NCBI GenBank assembly: GCA_903813345.2
Contig: CAIIXF020000011.1
Coordinates: forward strand, 17,407,754-17,471,753
Length of the DNA stretch: 64,000 nt
DNA from: Owenia fusiformis
Lineage: Eukaryota > Annelida > Polychaeta > Sabellida > Oweniidae
Direction of reading: 5' to 3'
Part shown: piece after piece, positions 1 through 12,649 of the stretch
How the letters are laid out: every line of letters begins with the position of its first letter
Position numbering within the stretch: position 1 is the stretch's first letter
Notes under the pieces: generated by a model
What the model saw: only the letters and a program-made list of their open reading frames with translations
What the model was told of the DNA's origin: nothing
Databases searched by the model: none
Program-made: the position numbers and the translations under genes

Positions 1-410
1 GTAGCAAACAGTAATGGTGATGGGAATTGTCTTTGGAAATGACACTTTATATTTATCTTACTGATAAAGAAGTATTACGGGAAAACGTACTGTCAATCTT
101 TATCATCCCCGTTGCAATTTTCAAATTTAGCGAGTGTTTTAAACTTTCAGCGAATTTGCATAACAATAGCCATACCTCTTTGATGTTGCCTGAGATAACG
201 ATTGTTTTGTTAATATTCGATAGCTTTATCATTACTGTTTTTGTTTTAGCTGATATATCATTGCATATGTGTCATGTCAACTTTGAACACGGAACACTTA
301 TCTGTCAATTCCTACAGCTTGTGGGATTAGCCGCATATCACGGGTGTCCAGTGTAATGTGTTACCTCGAGGTTAGGGAGTTCTGACCGACATTGATGCAG
401 CTCTCGACAT
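1..410 (+). pseudogene. OTU-protease-like pseudogene fragment, frameshifted, cut by window edge
   Basis: The first frame reads N-G-D-G-N-C-L-W at bases 13-36. This is the signature around the catalytic Asp and Cys of OTU-type cysteine proteases and of vertnin/OTU-like proteins often carried by mobile elements. The frame hits a stop at 40-42, but the next frame continues with OTU-like residues (L-x-Y-L-T-D-K-E-V-L-R) and stays open to a stop at 354-356. Its end (Q-L-V-G-L-A-A-Y-H-G-C-P-V) resembles the region where these proteins read roughly 'A-L-A-x-V-L-x-R-P-I'. At least one frameshift and a premature stop make it non-functional as read. The upstream part lies outside the window. The assignment is by motif memory, not a search; a cellular OTU gene fragment is an alternative. 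Confidence 0.45.
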
Positions 411-1118
411 CCATGAATATTATACGATTTTTAATATTTTATTTTAGATAAATCGTATTTGCATATGAAGTCATATTTTGTACTTAGCAATTCAATTCAA
501 ACAATTACTTTTTAGAAATATACACCTAATTTCAAAACGGAAATTCGAACATTGTGTTACATTTTTTAATTTTTTTCACACTGAGACTCCAAAGTGGGAA
601 AAATAAAATATGCATTATCCAAAAAAGGATATTCCCATAGGATACCACTCAAAAGTATATCCAGAATTTAGCACCCTGTTATGATCATAAAATCAGCTTG
701 TAAAATATATGTTTTAAAGACTATGCTTAAAATATAACCTGGGACATGTCATGTTCGACTTAGTTGTGAGTATATGTAATACAGGTCTGGTTATCTGTAG
801 TGCATGTGTTAGTTCTCTTGATGAAATATAAATGTATGAGGGTCTGTATTTCACTCGTTTCCATTCTATGGCAATCTTCCATAATAGTGAATCAAGCACA
901 AATGTTGCCTTTTGTGCGTCATTATAGGACATTTCCGCAATTTGCGCAAACATATATCGCCATAAATGTACCAATCTTTCATAAAGAAAAGACAAGGAAA
1001 TGTATGATCAAAAGCTTGGAAAACGTTTGCAATCGTGAATAATATAAAACTGGTTCAATTGTCATCGAGGGAAAAACTTCAATACGGCTTGTCCCGCGAG
1101 ACTGCTCTTTCGCTAAAT
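411..1118. other. Intergenic, AT-rich, nothing recognised
   Basis: Short opposing open frames overlap at 714-1042, but none shows a domain, a clear splice context or coding-like composition. I see no repeat structure here. Confidence 0.5.
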
Positions 1119-1972
1119 CACCCTATGCAGACAGAGCCTGTGGGAAATATTGGGTGCGGAGCAAATGAGCGGAGGGTGCGGAGCTAACGGTTATTTTTGA
1201 ATTTAAATTTGGGATATTTCTGAAACTAAGCCGTTTTGGGACTTCAAATATACCAAGATATGTGTATTTGACACAAAATATCTATACAATTGTGAAAATA
1301 GTAGCGCAATTCATTCTATAGCGACGCAGTGTGCCTTAAACCTTTCCCAGACCTATATATTTTGAGACTATCCTTTTAATACTGAGTCCCCAGCATTCAT
1401 AAAAAATGGTGTTCAAGGTGCACTATCCATACAAATTATTTTTGCATCTTGGAAGCCAGGCAGTATCTGTGTGATTTTATAAAAATTCGGAAATTTTTTC
1501 AGATATGAGCCCCCTCTAAATATTGGGTGCGGAGCAACTCCATAAACGTAGCTCCGCACCCAATATTTAGAGGGGCTCATATCTGAAGAACATTTCCGAA
1601 TTTTTATAAAATCACACAGATACTGCCTGGCTTCCAAGATGCAAAAATAATTTGCATGGGTAGTGTATCTTGAACATCATTTTTTATGAATGCTGGGGAC
1701 GCAGTATTAAAAGGATAGTCTCAAAATATATAGGTCTGGGAAATGTTTAAGGCATGCTGCGTCGCTATAAAATGAATTGCACTACTATTTTCACAATTTT
1801 ATTGATATTTGGTGTCAAATACACATATCTTGGTATATTTGAAGTCCCAAAACGGCTTAGTTTCAGAAATATCCCAATTTTAAATTCAAAAATGACCGTT
1901 AGCTCCGCACCCTCCGCTCATTTGCGCCGCACCCAATATTTCCCACAGGCTCTGTCTGCATAGGGTGTAAAT
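1114..1972. mobile_element. Foldback/MITE element with 417-bp arms and TAAAT duplication
   Basis: Bases 1119-1535 and 1551-1967 are near-perfect inverted copies, separated by a 15-base loop (1536-1550). The tips read CACCCTATGCAG and CTGCATAGGGTG. They are flanked by the direct repeat TAAAT at 1114-1118 and 1968-1972, which looks like a 5-bp target-site duplication. The arms differ by scattered substitutions only. The motif AATATTGGGTGCGGAGC occurs at both the outer and inner end of each arm. There is no transposase frame, so this would be a non-autonomous DNA element; its superfamily is unassigned. Open frames inside it (for example 1413-1637 and 1754-1963) are shadows of the repeat. Confidence 0.85.
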
Positions 1973-2225
1973 GGCAAAAAGGAAACAACTACGTCGCTTA
2001 ATATAAAAATATTGGATGACATACATTTAATTTTCTCCGTTAAATGAGTTGATGTACCAACTGTGATTCTATTGAGAATCTACGGCGATGGATCATGCGA
2101 GGATCGGTGTTCTAATGTGTCTAGATTTGCACTCCTTCCTCTAGTAATTGAAATATATGACTCTGAGTTTTCCCTCAAATGATGTGGATGGGGTCATAGA
2201 CCATCGTTTTTAAGGAAACACGGTA

Positions 2226-2375
2226 TTATTCAGAAGGGGGGTGATATACTGGTAAGCTTATGAAACCTGAACTTGGGGTTGTCTTCGAGTTAAGGTGCCC
2301 CAAACAATGATCTAACGTTCTAAGAGAGACATCTTCATAGTCCAGCATTTCCGATGGTTCTTTCCATTCTATCAC
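2226..2375 (-). pseudogene. Candidate terminal exon, minus strand, unknown product
   Basis: On the minus strand a pyrimidine-rich acceptor ending TTTTTAG (AG = plus 2377-2376) is followed by 49 open codons and a TAA at plus 2228-2226. The peptide begins V-I-E-W-K-E-P-S-E-M-L and ends V-Y-H-P-P-S-E; I recognise no domain. It reads on in phase from the segment at 2477-2608, across a GT-AG interval of 101 bp. The clean splice sites and mixed composition suggest a real or recently lost exon. The integrase motif in the partner segment suggests a mobile-element-derived gene. No start codon or earlier exons were identified, so it is listed as a probable relic. Confidence 0.35.
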
Positions 2376-2476
2376 CTAAAAACATAAGTGTATGAATAAA
2401 AATGACCAAATTAGCTCATCAGTTGGAACATTGTTGCGAAACAGAAACATATAGTTTCCATTGATATTCAACTTAC

Positions 2477-2608
2477 CGCAATCTCATACATTGTTGCTGT
2501 TGCTTTTCTGTGAATGTGGGATGGGTCACTTCCATTAATGCATTCGACTAAACCATTTGTGCGGGGATGATAGGTTTTGAGTTCATTCGCCAAAAGGATC
2601 GTGAACTA
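2477..2608 (-). pseudogene. Integrase core relic (Ty3/gypsy-like), spliced-looking 3' end
   Basis: The minus-strand frame contains T-Y-H-P-R-T-N-G-L-V-E-C-I-N. This matches the conserved block around the last catalytic glutamate of DDE integrases (typically Y-H-P-Q-T-N-G-x-V-E-R-x-N). The frame is open from a TAG at plus 2608-2606 to plus 2477, where GCG|GTAAGT forms a consensus donor. The first two catalytic acids and the rest of the core were not found, and the residues after the motif do not look like integrase. It is either a decayed retroelement fragment or part of a domesticated integrase gene whose last exon is at 2226-2375. Confidence 0.45.
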
Positions 2609-4600
2609 TGCTTCGCATAATTCTATTAGGCTTCTACAGTATAATGGTATCATGGAAATTCTTATAATGATAATTTACGATTATATTTTTAGGAAATATA
2701 TCATTTGTTCAATTTACTTGGATATTTTTAAACATGACTTCGTTTACCTTTTTATATTTATAATGGTCTGCAGCTTTTGAAGTTTTAATCAAATAATCTG
2801 ATGACGAGTAAATATAAATTCTATTAATGTTCTACTTTGTTAGTTCATATGTTTTTTCTATGAATTGTTTGCGCATTGGAGTATTTAATGATACGCCTGG
2901 AATTTTAGATTCTACATTGTGGTCAAATTTTGTCTTACCGCACGCATCGATGCTGTTCAAACAACTCGAAATGCAATAAGCAAGATACGACATGAACAAA
3001 GCAAGTTAAATCACCGTAGAGGCGTTTAGCTAACATCTTTTATTGTAATTAAGACATAAATAAACAGACGTATGAAACAATATAACAGTGAACAATTTCT
3101 AGCTAATCAACTTTATAGCCATGGTGGCCGGTGATAGCGAGATCCACTCTTCTAGGTTAACTCATGGCAATAACTTATTTCTAAAACAATAACCGGAAAA
3201 ATTGTACAACAGACATTTTATACATCGTGATATTTCAGCTTCTTCAAGCTGTTACAGATATGCCAAGCACTATCATATGGACACAGGGTGTTATCTTACA
3301 CGGACGTATTGTTCATTGGAAGGGCACGGCTGTAAGTTTATGGCGCAGTAAATCTCTGTTTGTTTTCATTATGTCCTATCATTCCATTTACCAACTGTGA
3401 AATGAGGGAAAGGATGAGTCAAAGTGATGCGACTTGTTAGAGCAAAGTGATTGTTGTCACTCATTTTGTTGCGTTGTTCACTGTGAGGCCATTATTGGAT
3501 TTGAGCTTAATTATTTTTAAAGCATTGTTATTTGTGTGTTTTCCTATCTAGCTTCATTGAACAACATTTACTTCATTATCCACGTGGACAAGGGCATATT
3601 ACGAAACGCCGCATTGTATGATTATTCTAAAAAATAAAAGAACAATTATGGATGTTTGTGTCTGAAAATGTAACGTATGATACTGTAATCTACGTTACAT
3701 AACAATGATGATGTATATTATCTTTATATCCCGAGTATTCATAATTAAAGACCAAACTCTATCTTCTATAAAAAGCTGTAAAGGGCATCATTTGAAAAGA
3801 AAAACAGTTCACGTCCCTATAAAATATACAGGCCAAAATCAAAAGCAAAAAGTGAGATTTCACCCTCTATATGTTGGATGATCTGAATACTTCTAGTGGG
3901 AGAGACATACTCCACTGGGATCTCCTTCATCTCATATAGAGTTGTGATTTCACACGACTTGTAAAAAGCTTCAATTACTAGAAAGTGGCGATTGGTTGTT
4001 TTATGAGGAAAGATTCATCTCGAGTTATCACAGAATCTGATGAAAGGAACATCTTGAATTGGGCGCATCTTTGTTCGCAGACACTAAAACCGTTCTCCCC
4101 GGGGTCTCGTAGATAAACCAGTCCAATAAGTCAAATTATATCAGCAAGTGCTCTCTCTATAAATATATTACTTTTCTCTAATGAAACTGTACAACTAGAG
4201 AGCAATATGATATCAACTTCTGTTACCGGACAATGTTCACTTTAGGAGGGTGATTCACGTTGTCTATCTTCTCTTGTTGTTTCTGTTATGTTTGACCCAA
4301 TCACACGGTCTTACGTAATCAAGAGTTGTCTGACATTAGTCAGGCTTAAAGAGAAAATGTTAAAGGGATGTCTCTCATATCTCCTAGACCCCATGTTGCT
4401 TGATTGTGACTGTTCAAGGTTTGAAATATCCTTGGCAACTTGATTTTAGGATTCCTATTGTATTCACCACTTAGAGGCTAGTTCCCATATTTGAATCTGA
4501 ACCATGCTCACGACCTCACAAAAATGGGCACATTAAGGATTATTTGGGGATATATTTTGGGAAGAAAAAGTCTGGCTAGAGTTTTTGTTCCAATTAATTA
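2609..4600. other. Intergenic, nothing recognised
   Basis: AT-rich sequence with only short open frames. One minus-strand frame near 3990-4130 is open for about 47 codons, but this is within chance expectation and has no recognisable domain. Confidence 0.4.
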
Positions 4601-4614
4601 TTTTTGTAGTTACC

Positions 4615-4805
4615 TGACTTAGTGAACACCTCTCTCAAGCGAACACCTGAGTTAAATGAACACCACTTCAAGTCACACTTTACATTGACTCCTGTGAAAT
4701 CCTCTCTTTGTAGTAGACACCTACATACCTACCTCCACTTTTGTAGCTCCATGGGCGTTCACTATCTACAGATTTTGCTGTATAGCAGATATTTATATTG
4801 TTGAC
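4615..4805 (+). repeat. Dispersed GAACACC-rich repeat, copy 1
   Basis: The segment carries repeated GAACACC words (near 4623, 4639 and 4656) followed by GTAGCTCCATGGGCGTTCACT. The reverse complement of 59225-59440 shows the same order: GTGAACACC words, then GTAGCTTCATGGCTGTTCACT. They are therefore two diverged copies of one family in opposite orientation. The 60-codon frame here is best read as a shadow of the repeat. Confidence 0.6.
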
Positions 4806-7800
4806 GGAATCCCGGCAGATTTTAATTATGTCGTTACTTTGAGCAAGTTCTGGGGAGGTTTAGCATAGAGAAGAATATCATTGTTCTTGGCAAATTGTGT
4901 AAAAGCAAGTCATCACATACTTGCCGACTTCATTCTGTATATCATATTTTTGCTGGAAACAGCGCTTGGGGATTCATATAACTCTTACTCATACATTAAT
5001 GTACATTTATATGTACTCTGCTCTCATTAGTGAATGATGTAAGACAGTTAATAGATTCTAAATCTAAAGCAGTTGGTGAATCAGTGCGCGTAGAACACGA
5101 TCATGTTTTTGACAAGTTCCTAATTATAAGCAAAAGTTACGTATGAAACAACAGGAAGGGATAATATTAAGAGTCGAGTCACGTTCTGATCAACGCTTTC
5201 TGTACAACATCAAATTCCCTCCATCGGTACAAGTATGAAACAACGCTATTTAGGGACAATCAAGATATTACCCGTCAACGACTCTTTATATGGACCATGC
5301 CATTTCAAGATCTTATATAAAAACTTTAAACGACCATTGAGCTTGATTGTGACAATTACCTATTGTTTTAGTCTAGCTCTAGACATTTCGAGCACCATGA
5401 TTCAGATGGCTAACCCCTTTTATTAGACATTTGATTAGAGAACTCCAGACATCAAAAATAAATTTGAGAATTTTTAGTGGAAAAACTTCTTCAGCGACCA
5501 ATATGGTTAGTTAATTTTCTTTCATCCAATAACGCAATTTTATAGAAGATCATCAAAATCTAGCAATTGTCTTCAAGCTGGGTTTGATTAAATTCTCCAT
5601 GATCTGGGAACTATATTTATTGCCCCAGAATACCATTGTTGACCTCATCACGCCATTAAACAGTGGGATCTAAAGTTTTATTGAAATAATAACATTTGGA
5701 TCCAACACAAATCCAGTTATATATTAGGTTATTAAAACAATGATGCTTAATCCTCCTGTATCTTCCGTTCATTTCTTTTAATTGAATGTAAGAAAGATGA
5801 GCTCTGTATAAGCCTTCTCTATGCTAGTTATGTTACACAGGTTATGCACTGCAATATGAGCAATCTCATTTCAAACAATGATTAACTGGACACAACTACA
5901 TGATTGATTCCAATCCTTGCTTGTTTGCTGGACAGAACTTGATGATTGATGTTTTTATTGTTTGTATGTTTGTTTGTCAGTTTGTTTGTATGTGACTGAA
6001 CCTTTGATTGATGACACTATGGCTTGAGTGTTGTTTATCTGTCTATATGTTGTTTGTGTGTCTGTTTGTTTATTTATTTAAGAAAGCAATATAGCATCTT
6101 TTTGTGTGTATTGCAAAATGCAGAGAATCAAAATATGAAACCATCCATGCACAACTATATGAACCATAAATGAAGTAATAATCTCAAGTTGCTATGAATG
6201 AATGCACCGGTGAGAATTCTTCATTGCCCTATGTTTATTTCAAAGATTATTTATTTTATCGTTTAATGGCCCGATGATGTTAATTGATGTCCTTTGCCAC
6301 AGCAGCATACGGCTTCATCCAAACTTGCTTCTCACTTCATGCTTCGTTGGACGTCTTATTGATTATGGCTGCGTCGTATCAATCACGAATTATTAACTGG
6401 TCAAGTATAACATATCATTTCTTTTGGGGGATTAAAGGGAGGATTAAGCCTATCTTCTTTATCAATATTGTAATAAACTCGTTGATAAATCACTTTAAGA
6501 AGATAAAGTAGATTATAAATCAGGGGGATGGTCCTAACCGATGTCTTGGTCATTTCAAAATGGTTGGAGAACGCTATTTGGATACTAGTATTCAAGACTG
6601 GTTTTGACTCAAGTCGGTACAGTAAAAATCTTCAGAATTAAAACTAATTCCTTTGAGAAATAAAGAAATACGATTTCAGAAAATTGTGTCAATTTAGAGT
6701 AATCATAGTCATAAATCGACATGTTAAAATGATTAGAGATAAAATGAAGATAGTGCTTTTGTCTGTCCGTCTGTCAATTACGTTATTTAAGGATGTCCAT
6801 TCTAATACTGAAGGTCAGGTATCGTGTAACCCCAACTATGCATCGTAGAATACTGAACAGGGAGGGTAGCTACACTTTTTTAGAACTTTTACGCGAACGT
6901 ATAATATTATTACCCCCGGGATTACTTTCTACTATTTAAACTGGTTTTCCGGGGACCCAGTTACAACTAACTTCTCCATACCGTTATGCTCGATTGGACA
7001 AGTAAGTCTGCTACGAAGGGGAGAACTCATCCCTCGAGAACCATAGTTTTATATGTTCACTGACAAGTTTTCTAAAAAACGTGTTGCTTAGCCTCTCAAT
7101 AATTTCGATGCTACGACAGTGTAGAAAACATTCTTGCGTGTATAGAATCATAGATTATTTGAGAATCATATAAGGAAATGGCAACATTTTGAAAAACAAA
7201 ACAACAGAGACCAATATAAGTCACATAATGATACTGGTCAGTGGACCACAACTTGTATATTGGTTATTGGTAGTGGTGTGTCCTTTGAAGTCTGTCAGAA
7301 CGCTCAGTAAGAAACAAGGGGTCCATTTGATGGGGCATGAAGTGTCCTTGGGTCTGTTTCCAAGTGTTCATAATATTCACAGTAAAGAATTCAAAAATCA
7401 TAGGATAGAAACACGTTGTGTAAAAGTAGCTGGTCCTACCGAATTCACTGATAATCTAATGGGGAATAGAGTCCCACTTGCAGGAGTGGTTCCCAGGGTA
7501 AATATTAAAACCTGGACCAAAAGTCACTTACAATGTCAGTGGTAAGATTCACCTTTTTCAAATGTGGTCGAACAAGTGTAGAATTATAAAAGATATGATT
7601 GTGACCCGATAGTTTGTAAGTATTATTCAATGGAAGTGTTCTTGTTGGTTAAATACCCTATTTCAGTGGCTCATACTTTAAGAAATTATTCCTAATACAT
7701 ATTGTAATTTCCTACCAATAAGCGAACATCGTTTTAGGATATATCCATTTATAAAGTCATTTATTGATAAAATGATTAGTATCCGGTTGTAAAAGCTGCT

Positions 7801-8780
7801 TCTTTTCTTGTGATGTAATATGGCATTTTAAGATGATAGCGTTGAAATCTCGAAGGATTGTCGCATTTTGAAGGTAGAATAATTTTCATCTCACAAGACT
7901 CGGTATTTAAGTCTTGTGAGTTCGAAGAAGAATGGACTAATATGTATTCTGTTTTTTTGGACTGAAATATTGATGAATAATTTTTATTTTGTAATTTAAA
8001 AAACTGTTGCTGGACAACAGTGACAGACGAAGGACCTCTGAGTCCGTCATCCCGTAACTTTGATTAGTTTTGATATCTTTTTCTATTTCAATGCGTATAT
8101 TTCTTGAGTGTTCTCCCAATCAATGTACGTCTAAATCATGGAACACTTTCCGGGTTTTTTAGTACACCTGTACCCGAGCACCAATCAATCAGGCAGCTAT
8201 TAGCCGTCTTAATAATATCAATGGAAAATAATGTATATATTCATAGCCTTAATATGTCATAGAATTCCAAATGAGTGCGATTTTATTCATTTTACCAGTA
8301 TTATGCATACGAAATAAGCGATATGGGCACAGTTTTTAGAAATCTGAAATTATCGTAGTCAAAATGAGAAATCAAAGATGTAGATATATGTAGATTATTC
8401 GATTAATACCTCATCTTTATTGAGGAAACTATGCAGATGAATCTGTTTAGAATTGCATGCAGAATTTGTTATAAGATAGAATAAAAGATCTGATGAATAC
8501 TGATAAGATTTCCTAGGTATATAACCCTGTAATCGACTTTTCTTCTCAATTCTTACGTCTATCAAGTCAACCAAGTCCTTGTCACAAAAAACCGTGAAAG
8601 GATGGATTTTACAGTTGGTAACGTTTCACGAAAGTATGCTGTTCCCGTACAAAGATATGCACAAGTTTGGAGATATTGAATTTGATCTCCAACAAGTAGC
8701 TATGGATACGCTTGGAAATACTCCGGAACCCAAAAGTGCACCCGCTATAGGCAATTGGAGAAATATACTCTAAATTCTTA
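4806..8780. other. Intergenic, no gene recognised; TGTTTG-rich tract inside
   Basis: Bases about 5950-6080 are a T/TG-rich low-complexity tract with many TGTTTGT words. A 118-codon open frame at 7189-7545 (+) is long for this base composition, but it has no domain I recognise and no clear splice or promoter context. The rest is AT-rich with no supported feature. Confidence 0.4.
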
Positions 8781-9180
8781 ACAGCTTTGGAAAATCCAAC
8801 ATTCTCAAGCTTGGATAATGTCCAGTTTGGAAATGCTGGGATATGCTCAAGTCTGGTTATGTTTCAGATAGCAAGTATTCTTGAGACTTGAAGTACTCCC
8901 AAAAAGTTAGAATTTGGAAAGTTACGCTATAGAGGGATATGCTGAAGTTTGGATATGTTTTTATGTAACCTTTAATTGAAAGTTGAAACACTCCTAAACT
9001 CATGAAAGTTAGCAAAGTTAAGCTAAGGCAAGACATGCTCAAGTTAGGATATAGTGAAGTTGCAATCTGCTCAAGTTTGGATATGTTCCAGTCACCATGT
9101 ATTCCTATAAGTTACATACTTCCAAATTCTATAAAGTTAGTGGAATTCGAAAATTAAGCAAAGACTGGATATTTCTCCGA
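8780..9180 (+). repeat. Degenerate tandem repeat (GATATGCTCAAGTTTGG units)
   Basis: Variants of GATATGCTCAAGTTTGGATATG recur near 8838, 8938, 9030 and 9068, with related partial words between them (for example CTCAAGCTTGGATAATG near 8806). The spacing is irregular (about 35-100 bp) and the copies are well diverged. This looks like an old, decaying tandem array. Confidence 0.5.
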
Positions 9181-12100
9181 TTTAGTATGTATGAAGCATA
9201 CTCAAAACGGATCCATTAGTTAAGCTGAAATAAGTCCAGTTTCAAATACATTTTTGGACAATTTACTTGCTTCCTGGAGTTGTTTTAGGTATACATAACA
9301 TGGTCTACATCTTTCAGTTTTGCACAAACTTTATAAATATTAATCTATCTAAATTATAAGATGATGTTAAATAGATTTCTGCACTATGTGAACATTCAGA
9401 TATTTCAATGATATACTTTTTAAAAGTACAAAAATGGAGGTCACTGACTCTTTCCTTTTGATTTTATAGAATATTTACAAGCATTCAACTAAAAAACTGA
9501 AAGATGCTGGATATGTATAGACCTTACGTTTGGGTATTTTCAAAGTAAATGATAATCTTTATGATAAGATCAAAAATCAATTTCTATCGTCTTTTAATCG
9601 ATACTTAATGATAATTTCAAAATTCAAAAATTTCAAAATGTGCGCAGTCTGAACAAACCCTGAAACTAAATCACTCCGAGACATGGTGTAGTGATACAAA
9701 GATCTGAGGAATTCGTCAGAGTTTATTTAAAACTATTTTTCTTTGTTCCAGGCAATGTCGATGCATGATAAATGGTATCTGAACGGATACATACCCAGGA
9801 TGTTTACTTCAAACATAACTTATAAAGCAGTTGTAAGAAATACCTGTGAAGTGTGATGGGAATACTAATTCGCACTTCGTTGTTGCACATCCGGTGAATT
9901 TAAAGGAAGTGTGAACGCCTCAGGAAATAGTCCCTAGACCTGGTGACCTTGCTCAGCCAAATCGGTGATTGTAACTCTTGTCTCCTACGAAACCAAGGTA
10001 TATCAATACGTATGTACATGTATTTCATCCGCTTCAGATTGTTACATTCAAATTTGATCCAAGAATTTAAAGAGCACTTTCAGTTTGAATTATTGGGGAC
10101 TTTTTTTTACAGTCGTAACCCCTTTTAATGAGTCACAAAAGTAATGAAAAAAGTTGCTATAATATTTCTGACGATATATTACACCGTGCATCAGGATCTG
10201 ATATCATTTTCCAAATGTCATCAACGGTTTTCTAATTTCCTAAAGATAAGAGTTAATCAGGCATAACTGTGCTCAACTGATTTTACATATCATTTAACAT
10301 AAAGAAGGTTTTCAGAAAAACATCATATGTTCAAAAAGGAATATTTCTCCCGATGGGATTAGTTAAAATCTTTGTTGAAATAAATACTAGTCAACTGCAG
10401 CATCTGTAAATGGATGTATAGAGAATATGGAAATCTTGAATCGTTTTGCAATTATTGAAAAGGCAGAATCAAACTGATGCAAAAGTTGATATTGCCCCTG
10501 GAGATACAGTATTCGTATCTACATGTAGGTGGGTCAAAATACAGTATTTGTCCAGAAATTACTATTTGGTATAAATGTAACTTGGGTCATACACAACTAT
10601 ATGCCACGATATATAAATCATCCTAGTTAAAATTCCTTATTAGTTTATACTTCATTAGGGCCATAGTAGAGTGTCACGATTAAACATGGGGGCCTGTCTT
10701 TCTTATGCCAGTGACCAATTGAAGAAGACGAAGGACCCCCACAACAAAATCATACCACAAATACATCTTGGCTATATATCAAAACATAAAATAAAAAATA
10801 TATTTATTTCGATTAAACCCACGAAGGTCTAAATAGAATACACATTGAATGGAGTGAGATGCCTAGATTAACTAAATTGCTGCCATTGGTTCTAATGGTC
10901 GCACTTTGTCTATTTGATGTTGTTTGGTTAATCGTATGTAAATGAAGTCAGAAAGCACAAATGGCATTTATTTATGGATCTCGTATGCATCTATATGTTA
11001 CACTTAATGGAAAGCATTTGTATGACATAGATTTGCATCATATACTTTATTTAAAAGGAATACCAGGTATATCTAAATCTACGATTGCATATATAATTGC
11101 AATAAAAATCCATTCCTATTTTTCGATAATGCTTCTTTGTGTGTAACAGACTGCTCTAAAAGTATTTATCGTGTAAATACGCGACACCGTTACACTATCC
11201 CCCATCAGAAGATGTGGCTATCCTCAGTATTAAACAAGTTTCGTCATTGAGTTGGAACAAAATAGAAATATTCGATTTCTGAACGGAGTATCTACTAAAA
11301 TGAGATACTGCAATCATGTCAGCTGAACATCCAAGTCCTGCTAAATCAGTCTTATTAATAAAATCACTACCCATGCATATTCAAATTGACATCTCTCTAT
11401 ATTATTGGGCTGAAGTCTAATCAAAACTATGCTTAATTTCGTTTCCTTTACCATTTAACGGTGCAATATACTGTAAAGATTGAGTTGTGATGATGCTAGC
11501 TTAAGTTATTATTTCGCTGTGAGTTTATGGTACAATGTCTTCAAGTGGTTGACTCATGTTGATAGACAACTAACTGAACACTGCAAAAAAAATCAGAAAC
11601 AAATCTATTTTGACTGTTCCATTTTCAAATACAATATAGAGTGCAAAAATCTGTTAATTTAGTTCGAAAACATCTTCTTTAAGGTGGAAAGTAAAACGAT
11701 TGTTTACGATTTATATTTATGAATATCTTAAGAAAATGGCCAAGGTCGAAACATACGTCTGTTTAATTCCGAGGACAAACAGTCTTATTTTGAGGGGATA
11801 GTGCAATCGACTCTTAAAACACATATTTCGGGAAAATGGCTACATTTCGGCTTTAGATATTGAATTTATTGAACATATTGAATGATGTCCGTTTGGTTTA
11901 TATAAAGATTCTTTCCACTTTGGACAAACAGTTACTAGGTTACCTACATCGTAAGCTTCACTTGGCACTTCAATTGTTCAAAACATCAATTGTTCACTGC
12001 ACTATGAATTAGATGTTCTTCATCCTCTATTTTCTTCGACGTAAAGTACCCTCTCCTCCAAAAGTTTGACACTGGCTTCCCCTAGGATAGCTTTTTAAAG

Positions 12101-12640
12101 TCTGATTATGTTTTAGATTTAATCGTTTAACTCTACATCAGTAGGTAATTAATGATAAATTTGGTGATTTTTTAAAAATAGTCAACTATAAACATGCTTT
12201 GACAAGGGATCTATTAGGCTATTAAATAGAGGTCGTGTTGTAAAACTTTTTGAGGGCTGTGTATTTCATTCATGCTGTGATTGTTAAAGTTCATACTTAT
12301 TTCCATGCATGTGTTCAAGATAGTCTTGTTACATAATGAGATTTGAGGGTATGTTTGTAAAGAAATAATATTACTAGTAGTTTAATGGTAGTTTCAGTTT
12401 TGAATCAAATAACGGTCGGATTTGGTTAAATTTTGTGGAAGTTGTCGTATGCCATGCGGCACGAGAGTGATCATTCATCTAGGTCTGATCTCCAATATCA
12501 CAAAAGTATCGGAACCTTTATTTTTTGTCGAACTTAGACCGTATTGAAATGAAAAATAAACGTACATGCATTAAGTCTAATAAATATAGAATAACTTGTT
12601 TTAATTATAGCATTACATGAAATATTTAAGATTAATGTTC
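9181..12640. other. Intergenic, nothing recognised
   Basis: AT-rich DNA with only short (about 60-codon) open frames scattered through it. None has a domain, and I see no repeat or RNA structure. Confidence 0.4.
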
Positions 12641-12649
12641 CTTTAAGGT

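Noticed and set aside
7189-7545. 118-codon plus-strand open frame
   Set aside because: No domain, no promoter or splice context. Length alone is weak evidence in a 64-kb window.
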